Source of the DNA: Alphaproteobacteria bacterium
Lineage (GTDB): Bacteria > Pseudomonadota > Alphaproteobacteria > Rhodospirillales > Rhodospirillaceae
Reading direction: 5' to 3'
Assembly (NCBI GenBank): GCA_015228695.1
Contig: JADGDA010000062.1
Span: forward strand, 1 to 11,222
DNA length: 11,222 nucleotides
The notes under the pieces are model-generated. The model ran no database searches, was not told where the DNA came from, and worked only from the letters and a program-made list of their open reading frames with translations. Positions 5,466 through 11,222 of the stretch are shown piece by piece. A program made the position numbers and the translations under genes. How positions within the stretch are numbered: the stretch's first letter is position 1; every line of letters begins with the position of its first letter.

Positions 5466-7338
5466 GTTCCTGCCCCGGCACATGCTGATTTCCGGGGCGG
5501 TCCTGGCCGTGCTCGCGGTGACGGGGGGGGAGGCCCTCTCCCAGGCCCCGCTCCAGTTGACCCCGCCCTGGATGCGGGCCGACGCGCCTTCCACCTCCCC
5601 CGAGCCCAAGCCTCAGGCCCAGGCCCAGCCCCAGGCCCAAACAGCGGCTCCTCCCTCTCCGGCCCGCGAGTCGGTTCGTTCGGCCGTCGGCCCCGAAAGC
5701 ATCGAGTCCCAGCGTCTCGGGTCCATGGACACCGACGGATTCGGCCTGCTCGACGCCACCCACGGCGGGTTCGGCAAGACCATGTGGCAGGGCACCCCCC
5801 GCGAGGTGGTGCGCCGGCTCCTGCCCCGGCTTCCCCTGGGGGCTCCGTCCCCTGCCCTGCACGATTTGGCGAGCCGTCTGCTTTTGTCGACCGCGACGCC
5901 CCCGGCCTCCGGCGCCAGGGGAGAGAACAGAGATAATAAGGACAACAAGGACAACGGGGAGCCGCTGTTGCCGCTCCGGGTCCAGGGCTTGCTCTCCCTG
6001 GGGGAAACCAAGGCCTTCCTGGACATGACGTCCGCCCTTCCGGCGGAGTCCGTTTCCGGGGGCGTGCGCCAAGCCAAACAGGAAAGCCTCCTCATCGACG
6101 GCAATCTCAAGGCGGCCTGCGACGGGATGGAGACTCCGGCCACCCTCCCCTCCGATCCGTTCTGGCGGAAGAACCTGATTCTGTGCCAAGCCCGGTCCGG
6201 GGCGCGGGATGCGGCGTTTCTCGGGCTGGACCTGCTGCGCGAGCAGGGGCATGACGATCCCGTCTTCCACGATGCCGTCTGGGCCTTGCTCGGCGCGCAG
6301 AAGCCTGCCCTGAAAAGCCTGCCCGATCCGACCCCCCTGCACATCGCCGCCCTGAACGCGGCCGGGTTTCCGCCTCCCCGGGACGTGCTCAAGTCCCGGA
6401 CCCCCTCGATTCCGCGCGCGGTCGCGAACGGCCCCGCGTCCTTCGGCGACCTCCGGATCGAGGCCGCCGAACGGGCCGAGGCCATGGGGGCTTTCGACGT
6501 CCAGGCGTTGCGGGACCTGTACCGCTCGGTGGAACTCGACGAAAAGGAAAAGACTGCGGGGAAGGTGAACAAGGGGCTGGCCAAGGGACCGAGGGGGCGC
6601 GCGCTCCTGTATCAGGCCGCTCTCGCGGAGACCGACCCGAAGACGCAGGCCGGGGCCCTCGCCCGCGCCCTCGATCTGCCCGCGGGCGGCGGCTTCATGA
6701 CGGCGGCCCGGGTGTATGCGCCGATGACCGAGGCCCTGAAACCCTCCCCGGACCTGATCGCCTACGCCGAAACCGTCGGCCGCGCCCTGTACGCGGCCGG
6801 AAAGCCCGATCTGGCCGCCGGGTGGCTGGGGCTGGCGCGGGAGCAGGCGTCCCGCTCCGACGACGCCACCCGCGCGGAACACACCCTGTGGCCCCTGGCC
6901 CGTCTGGCCCAGCCGACGAAGGGTACGGCTCCCCTCGATCCGGCGGTGCTGGCCGCGTGGCGGGCCGCCCAGGGCAAACTTTCCCCCGATAAGCTGGCGG
7001 CGCGTTTCCACGCGCTCCTGACCCTTCTGGACGCCGGGGGGGAGCCCGTGTCCGCCCTGGACTGGGGCGAGTTGCTCGAAGGCGGCCAGATGGCGGCGGG
7101 AAAGGCCCCCGTCGGCGCCGCATGGACTCTTCTCGCCCAGGCCTCCAGCGGGGGACGGGTCGGGGAGACGGTGCTGTTCACGTTGATGCTGGTGGCGGGT
7201 CAGGACCCGGCCTCGGTCGATCCCGTCACCCTGCACCACGTCGTCACCTCCCTGCGCCGGATCGGGCTGGAGCGCGAAGGCCGCGCCCTGGCGCTGGAAG
7301 CCCTGGTCGGCATGTCCCAAAGGGTCCCGGAACCGTGA
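5446..7338 (+). CDS. Exported alpha-helical repeat-like protein, function unknown
   Basis: A 630-residue protein I do not recognise as a named family. The N-terminus has basic residues (R2, R11), a hydrophobic core at about 13-26 and a possible signal peptidase site near A30 or A34, so export to the periplasm is likely. Residues 47-72 are a Pro/Ala/Gln-rich linker with PQAQAQPQAQ. The remaining sequence is rich in short amphipathic helices with many Ala and Leu (for example 240-290 and 380-560), consistent with a TPR/Sel1-like solenoid, though no clean repeat consensus is seen. A polar insert of DNKDNKDNG lies at 163-171. The gene overlaps the small membrane protein by 20 bases and xerD by four (GTGA), so all three should be co-translated. 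A start at the Met-13 codon (5482) is an alternative. The G8 run at 5523-5530 falls in the signal region. Confidence 0.85.
   Translation: MRPSTAEFLPRHMLISGAVLAVLAVTGGEALSQAPLQLTPPWMRADAPSTSPEPKPQAQAQPQAQTAAPPSPARESVRSAVGPESIESQRLGSMDTDGFGLLDATHGGFGKTMWQGTPREVVRRLLPRLPLGAPSPALHDLASRLLLSTATPPASGARGENRDNKDNKDNGEPLLPLRVQGLLSLGETKAFLDMTSALPAESVSGGVRQAKQESLLIDGNLKAACDGMETPATLPSDPFWRKNLILCQARSGARDAAFLGLDLLREQGHDDPVFHDAVWALLGAQKPALKSLPDPTPLHIAALNAAGFPPPRDVLKSRTPSIPRAVANGPASFGDLRIEAAERAEAMGAFDVQALRDLYRSVELDEKEKTAGKVNKGLAKGPRGRALLYQAALAETDPKTQAGALARALDLPAGGGFMTAARVYAPMTEALKPSPDLIAYAETVGRALYAAGKPDLAAGWLGLAREQASRSDDATRAEHTLWPLARLAQPTKGTAPLDPAVLAAWRAAQGKLSPDKLAARFHALLTLLDAGGEPVSALDWGELLEGGQMAAGKAPVGAAWTLLAQASSGGRVGETVLFTLMLVAGQDPASVDPVTLHHVVTSLRRIGLEREGRALALEALVGMSQRVPEP
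5611..5640 (+). repeat. CAG-GCC type tandem encoding Gln-Ala repeats
   Basis: Codon pairs CAG GCC are repeated with one CAG CCC variant, encoding QAQAQPQAQ at residues 57-65 of the exported protein. It is a low-complexity linker just after the signal peptide and could vary in copy number between strains. Confidence 0.7.
5932..5958 (+). repeat. 9-bp tandem encoding Asp-Asn-Lys
   Basis: Three 9-base units, GATAATAAG, GACAACAAG and GACAACGGG, encode DNK-DNK-DNG. They sit in a locally A-rich patch, with the preceding AGA codon unlike the GC-rich codon use around it. This is probably a recent short expansion in a surface loop. Confidence 0.6.
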
Positions 7339-8267
7339 GTCCGGGAAACGGCGCCCGGCACGTCGAGCGTTTCCTGGAAATGATGGCGGTGGAACGGGGG
7401 GCCTCTCCCCGGACCTTGGAGGCCTATCGCCGCGACCTGGACGACTTCGCCGCCATGCTGCGCAACCGGGAACTCGCCGTGGACCAGGCCGCCGCGCCGG
7501 ACATCCGGGATTACCTGAAGCGGATGGCGGACGCGGGCATGGCCCCGCGCACCGCCGCAAGGCGGCTGTCGGCCCTGCGCCAGTTCCACCGCTTCCTCTT
7601 CGCCGAGGGGCTGCGGAAGGACGACCCCACGGCGGCCACCGACAGCCCCCGCCTGGGGCGGACGCTGCCCAAGTATCTGTCCGAGGAGCAGGTGACGGCC
7701 CTGCTGGACGCGACACGGACGATGGAAGGCCCCCACGGCCTGCGGGCCGTGGCCCTGCTGGAGCTGCTTTACGCCACCGGCCTGCGGGTGAGCGAACTCG
7801 TCTCCCTGCCCCTGTCCGCCGTGGCCCGCGACCAGCCGGTCATGATCGTGCGGGGAAAGGGAGGGAAGGAACGCATGTCCCCCCTCTCCGACCCGGCGCG
7901 GGAGGCGGTGAAGGCCTACCGGACGGTGCGCGAACGCTTCCTTGCCGGTCCGAAATCGGCCAAGTGGCTGTTCCCTTCCACGGGCGAGGCGGGCCATCTG
8001 ACCCGCGACGGATTCGCCAAGATGCTGAAAGAGGTCGCGGTGAAAGCCGGGGTCCCGCCGTCGCAGGTCTCCCCCCACGTCCTGCGCCACTCGTTCGCAA
8101 GCCACCTCCTCGCCCACGGAGCCGACCTGCGCAGCGTGCAGCAGATGCTGGGACACGCCGACATCGCAACCACCCAGATCTATACCCACGTCCTGGAAGA
8201 ACGCCTGAAAAGCCTGGTCCGCTCCAGCCACCCCCTGGCCAAGATCCATCGACAAAAGCCGAAATGA
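7335..8267 (+). CDS. xerD: Tyrosine site-specific recombinase XerD
   Basis: A 310-residue tyrosine recombinase acting with XerC at the dif site to resolve chromosome dimers. The N-terminal SAM-like core-binding domain spans about 8-95 and the catalytic domain about 110-300. All catalytic residues are present: R151 (ATGLRVSEL), K175 (GKGGKER), H248 and R251 (HVLRHSFA), H274 (LGHADIATTQ) and the nucleophile Y283 (IYTHV). Length fits Xer proteins (about 300). The GTG at 7335 is chosen because its GTGA overlaps the preceding stop and the family N-terminus starts there; longer starts lie wholly inside the upstream gene. XerD rather than XerC is inferred from the overall sequence and the location next to aroK, known in related genomes. 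It is the last gene of its operon, and its stop is only three bases from the convergent gene. Confidence 0.95.
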   Translation: MSPGNGARHVERFLEMMAVERGASPRTLEAYRRDLDDFAAMLRNRELAVDQAAAPDIRDYLKRMADAGMAPRTAARRLSALRQFHRFLFAEGLRKDDPTAATDSPRLGRTLPKYLSEEQVTALLDATRTMEGPHGLRAVALLELLYATGLRVSELVSLPLSAVARDQPVMIVRGKGGKERMSPLSDPAREAVKAYRTVRERFLAGPKSAKWLFPSTGEAGHLTRDGFAKMLKEVAVKAGVPPSQVSPHVLRHSFASHLLAHGADLRSVQQMLGHADIATTQIYTHVLEERLKSLVRSSHPLAKIHRQKPK

Positions 8268-8270
8268 GCC

Positions 8271-8951
8271 TTATTTCTCCGGAACCGGACAAGGGTGGGT
8301 GGGGTCGCGGGTGTCGCAGGGTTTGAGGCGGCTCAGGTATTGGACCCAGACGTCGATGGTCTTGCTGTCCACCGGAGGACGGGTGGGCTCGAACGGGGCG
8401 GTCCGCCATGTCCTCTGGACCATGTAGAGGTTCTCCCGGCCGACGACCACCTTGACCAGATTGATCTCCCCCCCCTTTCCGGTCGTGTCGGACGGGCAGA
8501 AAACTGTCAGGAACGCCGCCGGGTAGCCGTTGACCCTGCCCTCTTGGATCGGCTTGAACACCAGTCCGGGGCAACCCTGCCGCCCGGCCTCCAGCGAGCC
8601 TTCGAGGACGGACTTGGGACTTCCACCCGAGTATCCCTTGACCTCGCGGTAGGCGATCATGTCCTTCCAGTTCGGATTGTTCTGGGACGGGGGAACCAGA
8701 TACAGCTCCTCCCCCTTCGCGTTGCGCACATGGTCCAGGGGCGTCCATCCGGGGGGAATCTGCACCGCCAGCCCTTCCCCGGCGGGCGGCGCCCCGGCCG
8801 GGCGGGGCGGGGCGGGGGCGGGTACGTCGGGAATGGGCACGGTCGGGGGGAGGACGCCCCGATCCTGCCCCGCGGCCGGGGCGGAAACCAGAGCCGGGAA
8901 AAGCGCGGCCAGGAGGAAAAGAGCGGGAATGGTGCGTCGTGTCGGTTTCAT
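8271..8951 (-). CDS. Secreted protein with Pro-rich linker, function unknown
   Basis: A 226-residue protein with a clear signal peptide: KPTRR basic start, hydrophobic core at about 8-23, and a cleavage site near A24-G28 (VSA or PAAG). A Pro/Ala-rich linker follows at about 34-58. The rest (about 60-220) looks like a compact domain with GWTPLDHV, EELYLVPPSQ, INLVKVVVGRENLYMVQRTWR and DVWVQYLSRLKPC. Four cysteines (about 128, 156 and two near the end) could form two disulfides, fitting a periplasmic site. No named family is recognised. The ATG at 8951 follows GAGGGG closely. It starts 11 bases after the 175-residue gene's stop, so the two are probably one operon. It is convergent with xerD, with almost no space for a terminator. 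Confidence 0.85.
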   Translation of the reverse strand: MKPTRRTIPALFLLAALFPALVSAPAAGQDRGVLPPTVPIPDVPAPAPPRPAGAPPAGEGLAVQIPPGWTPLDHVRNAKGEELYLVPPSQNNPNWKDMIAYREVKGYSGGSPKSVLEGSLEAGRQGCPGLVFKPIQEGRVNGYPAAFLTVFCPSDTTGKGGEINLVKVVVGRENLYMVQRTWRTAPFEPTRPPVDSKTIDVWVQYLSRLKPCDTRDPTHPCPVPEK

Positions 8952-8962
8952 GTCGCCCCTCG

Positions 8963-9490
8963 TCAGGTCCCGTTCCGCATCCCCAGCAGAGCGTCGATTT
9001 CGCTCTGTTGCAGAGTGACGCAGGTCCCGTGGATGATGGCGCCGGCCCGGTCCATGAGCCGTTGCGCCGCGCGGGAATAGGCCGAGGCCGTCTCGCGCAG
9101 GGTCTCCTCGTCGCTGGAGGCGAGCGCGTCTTCCAGACGTTCGATCGCCCGGGCAATCAGCCCGTTGAGCTGTCCGATCGTTTCCTCGAACGGCTCGCGG
9201 AACCGTCGCGGGACGGCGTCGTAGGCCTCGATCGCCAGTTCCCGGTCCGCGACCCCCGAATCGCGGAAATGGTCGCAGTAGCCCTTGGGCTGCCAGACCC
9301 GGCAGTCGTCCAGCAGTTCCGGCATGTCGGCAACCATTTCAAGGAGCATCACGATTTCGTTGAAGTGGTTCATGTAGTCGGTGGCGAGCAGGCTTTCCGG
9401 GGAAATGTTGGTGTGGACGACCCTGGCCTGAAACGCCAGAAAGCGGGACGTCTCCGCGTCCGCGATCCCGTCCGGTGTGTCGTCGTTCAT
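8963..9490 (-). CDS. Conserved helical cytosolic protein, function unknown
   Basis: A 175-residue soluble protein without signal peptide or membrane segment. The first half has a patterned, conserved-looking core (ARVVHTNISPESLLATDYMNH, then FNEIVMLLEMVADMPE), and CDHFRDSG, ELAIEAYDAVP and RFREPFEETI follow. The second half is a helical, Glu/Arg/Ala-rich stretch (about 115-165). I recall similar sequences of unknown function from Magnetospirillum-type genomes but no assigned role. Conserved His, Asp and Cys residues (HTN, CDHF, IIHGTC) might bind a metal, but this is speculation. The ATG at 9490 lacks a strong ribosome binding site. It is divergent from dapF with only 54 bases between. Confidence 0.8.
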   Translation of the reverse strand: MNDDTPDGIADAETSRFLAFQARVVHTNISPESLLATDYMNHFNEIVMLLEMVADMPELLDDCRVWQPKGYCDHFRDSGVADRELAIEAYDAVPRRFREPFEETIGQLNGLIARAIERLEDALASSDEETLRETASAYSRAAQRLMDRAGAIIHGTCVTLQQSEIDALLGMRNGT

Positions 9491-9505
9491 GGCCCCGCAA
9501 CCCTA

Positions 9506-9535
9506 TGGACTTCCCCCGCGCGACACACCTATAAC
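9506..9535 (+). promoter_or_regulatory. Possible dapF promoter, close to the start codon
   Basis: TGGACT (9506-9511), an 18-base spacer and TATAAC (9530-9535) form a weak-to-moderate sigma-70-like promoter in the 54-base gap before dapF. The -10 ends only nine bases before the ATG at 9545, so transcription would begin at or just before the start codon. The same bases read GTTATAG on the opposite strand, so promoter elements of the two divergent genes may overlap. Confidence 0.35.
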
Positions 9536-9544
9536 CCACCTGTC

Positions 9545-10393
9545 ATGGGTATGCTACGGTTCACCGGGGTCCCGTTCGTCAAGATGCATGGTCTCGGCAA
9601 CGACTTCGTCGTGCTGGACGCGCGTTCGCGTGCGTTTTCCCTGGATGCGGACCGGATCCGCGCCATTGCCGACCGTCATACCGGAGTCGGCTGCGACCAA
9701 CTGGTGGTCATGGGTCCCGCCCGCGCCGGGGAGGCGGATGTGTTCATGAGCATCTACAACGCCGATGGCGACGAGGTGTCCGCCTGCGGCAACGCCACCC
9801 GTTGCGTGGGGGCCCTGGTCATGAACGAGGGCGGCGGCGACCGCGTCGTCGTCGAAACCCGCGCCGGGCTTCTGGACGCCCGGCGGGCGGAGGGCGGAGG
9901 GGTCGAGGTGGACATGGGGCCGGCCCGACTCGAATGGGACGAAATCCCCCTGTCCCGGAGGGTGGATACCCTTCACCTGCCCCTGATCCGGGGTCCGCTG
10001 GCCGATCCGGTCGGAGTCTCCATGGGTAACCCGCACGCGGTGTTCTTCGTTCCCGACGTCCACGCGGTGGACCTCACGTCCCATGGCCCCGTGCTCGAAC
10101 ACGATCCGTTGTTCCCCGAGCGGGCCAATATCGAGGCCGTGCAGGTGCTCGACCGCGCCCGCCTGCGCATGCGGGTGTGGGAACGCGGGACCGGCATCAC
10201 CCGCGCTTGCGGCACCGGGGCCTGCGCGGCGCTGGTGGCCGCCGCGCGCCGGGGGCTGGCCGACCGCCGCGCCGAGGTGATCCTCGACGGCGGCTCCCTG
10301 GAAATCGAATGGCGCGGCGATGGCCGGGTGATGATGACGGGACCGGTGGCGGCCAGCTTCTCCGGCGTCCTGCACGGGAGCCTGTCGCCATGA
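9545..10393 (+). CDS. dapF: Diaminopimelate epimerase
   Basis: A 282-residue cytosolic enzyme interconverting LL- and meso-diaminopimelate for lysine and peptidoglycan synthesis, without a cofactor. The two active-site cysteines are intact: C81 in SACGNATRC and C222 in ACGTGAC. Other hallmarks are KMHGLGNDFVV (13-23), DRHTGVGCDQL (43-53), YNADG (71-75) and MGNPHAVFF. Length is normal (about 275-285). The ATG at 9545 is taken; a second ATG at 9551 is possible. Neither has a Shine-Dalgarno sequence, and a TATAAC box stands just upstream, suggesting a leaderless message. Its stop overlaps the mtaB start (ATGA), so it is coupled to mtaB. This dapF-mtaB order, usually followed by ftsY, is common in Alphaproteobacteria. 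Confidence 0.97.
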   Translation: MGMLRFTGVPFVKMHGLGNDFVVLDARSRAFSLDADRIRAIADRHTGVGCDQLVVMGPARAGEADVFMSIYNADGDEVSACGNATRCVGALVMNEGGGDRVVVETRAGLLDARRAEGGGVEVDMGPARLEWDEIPLSRRVDTLHLPLIRGPLADPVGVSMGNPHAVFFVPDVHAVDLTSHGPVLEHDPLFPERANIEAVQVLDRARLRMRVWERGTGITRACGTGACAALVAAARRGLADRRAEVILDGGSLEIEWRGDGRVMMTGPVAASFSGVLHGSLSP

Positions 10394-11222
10394 CCACCGA
10401 AATCATGACCTTCGGCTGCCGGATGAACGCCTTCGAGTCCGAGGTGATGCGGGACCACGCCCGCGCCGCCGGATTGGAGGGCGCGGTCATCGTCAACACC
10501 TGCGCCGTCACCGGGGAGGCGGAGCGTCAGGCCCGTCAGGCCATCCGCAAGCTCAAGCGCGAGCGGCCCGGCGCGCGCATCATCGTCACCGGCTGTGCCG
10601 CCCAGCTCCACCCCGAGACCTTCGCCGCCATGCCCGAGGTCGAGCGCGTCCTCGGCAACATGGACAAGCTCAAGGCGGAAAACTTCGTTCCCGACCTTCC
10701 CGCGCGGGTGGCGGTGGCCGACATCATGGGGCCGGCCGAGGCTCCCGCCCATGTGGTCTCCGGTCTGGCCGAGCGTTCCCGCGCCTTCGTCCAGATCCAG
10801 CAGGGCTGCGATCACCGCTGCACCTTCTGCGTCATCCCCTTCGCCCGAGGCCCCGGCCGCAGCGTTCCCCTTGCGCGCATCGTCGCCCAGACGCGGGAAC
10901 TGGTCGCCAACGGGTACCGGGAAGTGGTGCTGACCGGAGTCGACATCGCCTCCCACGGCGTCGACCTGGCCCACGGCACCGACCTGGGCGGGCGCCCGGA
11001 CCTGGGGCGGGCCGTGCGCGGTCTGCTCGATCAGGTCCCGGAACTGGAACGCCTGCGGCTCGGCTCCCTCGATCCGGCCGGTATCGGCGACGATCTGCTG
11101 GCCCTGTTCCGGGACGAGGAACGGCTGATGCCCCATGTCCACCTCAGCCTCCAGGCCGGAGACGACATGGTCTTGAAGCGCATGGCCCGGCGCCACCTGC
11201 GCGGCGACGCGCTGCGAGTCGC
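10390..11222 (+). CDS. mtaB: tRNA t6A37 methylthiotransferase MtaB (5' part, runs off the window)
   Basis: Partial, with the first 277 codons present and open to the window edge. This radical SAM enzyme adds the methylthio group to t6A at position 37 of tRNAs reading ANN codons, giving ms2t6A. The N-terminal UPF0004 domain has the three auxiliary-cluster cysteines C10 (FGCRMN), C38 (NTCAVT) and C69 (TGCAAQ). The radical SAM motif CxxxCxxC is C140, C144 and C147 in QQGCDHRCTFC. VVLTGVDIASHG and HVHLSLQAGDDMVLKRM follow as in the family. The missing part should be the end of the radical SAM domain and the TRAM domain, about 130-150 residues. It starts inside the dapF stop (ATGA). The MtaB rather than MiaB call rests on GCRMN and the dapF context. 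Confidence 0.93.
   Translation, partial: MTTEIMTFGCRMNAFESEVMRDHARAAGLEGAVIVNTCAVTGEAERQARQAIRKLKRERPGARIIVTGCAAQLHPETFAAMPEVERVLGNMDKLKAENFVPDLPARVAVADIMGPAEAPAHVVSGLAERSRAFVQIQQGCDHRCTFCVIPFARGPGRSVPLARIVAQTRELVANGYREVVLTGVDIASHGVDLAHGTDLGGRPDLGRAVRGLLDQVPELERLRLGSLDPAGIGDDLLALFRDEERLMPHVHLSLQAGDDMVLKRMARRHLRGDALRV

Noticed and set aside
5233..7716. A very long minus-strand ORF (827 codons) opposite the 630-residue protein and xerD.
   Set aside because: It is Arg/Gly/Pro-rich low-complexity translation crossing several real plus-strand genes, typical of antisense frames in high-GC DNA.
1..11222. Searched by eye for CRISPR arrays, insertion sequences, tRNA or rRNA genes, integrase attachment sites, and toxin-antitoxin or defence genes.
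   Set aside because: None was seen. The only recombinase is the housekeeping XerD, and no flanking repeats or direct-repeat arrays were found.

Overview
This looks like an ordinary chromosomal stretch from a GC-rich alphaproteobacterium, most likely of the Rhodospirillales. The evidence is the high GC3, the GlnZ/GlnJ-like PII protein, the RpoH-type sigma factor, the aroK-aroB-CorC cluster lying divergent to xerD, and the dapF-mtaB pair. I cannot name a genus. I see no mobile element, CRISPR array, rRNA or tRNA, and no obvious defence or biosynthetic island.

Layout: (1) 35-241, a cold-shock protein on the minus strand. (2) 242-583, a 342-base divergent intergenic region with a near-consensus sigma-70 promoter and a long leader for the next gene. 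(3) 584-1489, an RpoH-family sigma factor. (4) 1490-1692, a regulatory gap with sigma-54-like and NtrC-like sites, then a GlnK/GlnZ-type PII gene (1693-2031). (5) 5146 down to 2170, a minus-strand operon aroK-aroB-CorC/HlyC-type membrane protein. (6) 5325-8267, a plus-strand overlapping operon: a 46-residue membrane peptide, a 630-residue exported helical protein of unknown function, and the tyrosine recombinase XerD. (7) 9490 down to 8271, a minus-strand pair of uncharacterised genes (a 175-residue helical cytosolic protein and a 226-residue secreted protein), convergent with xerD. (8) 9545 to the window end, dapF and the 5' part of mtaB, overlapping by ATGA.

Themes: stress adaptation (Csp, RpoH), nitrogen status sensing (PII), aromatic and lysine/peptidoglycan precursor synthesis (AroK, AroB, DapF), chromosome dimer resolution (XerD) and tRNA modification (MtaB). 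The parts without an assigned function are the two proteins encoded with xerD and the 175/226-residue pair. The regulatory regions before rpoH, the PII gene and dapF carry the most informative non-coding signals.

No clearly new system is visible. The findings below are second-look items of modest strength. All family assignments come from reading the translated sequence and recalling family motifs; no search was run.
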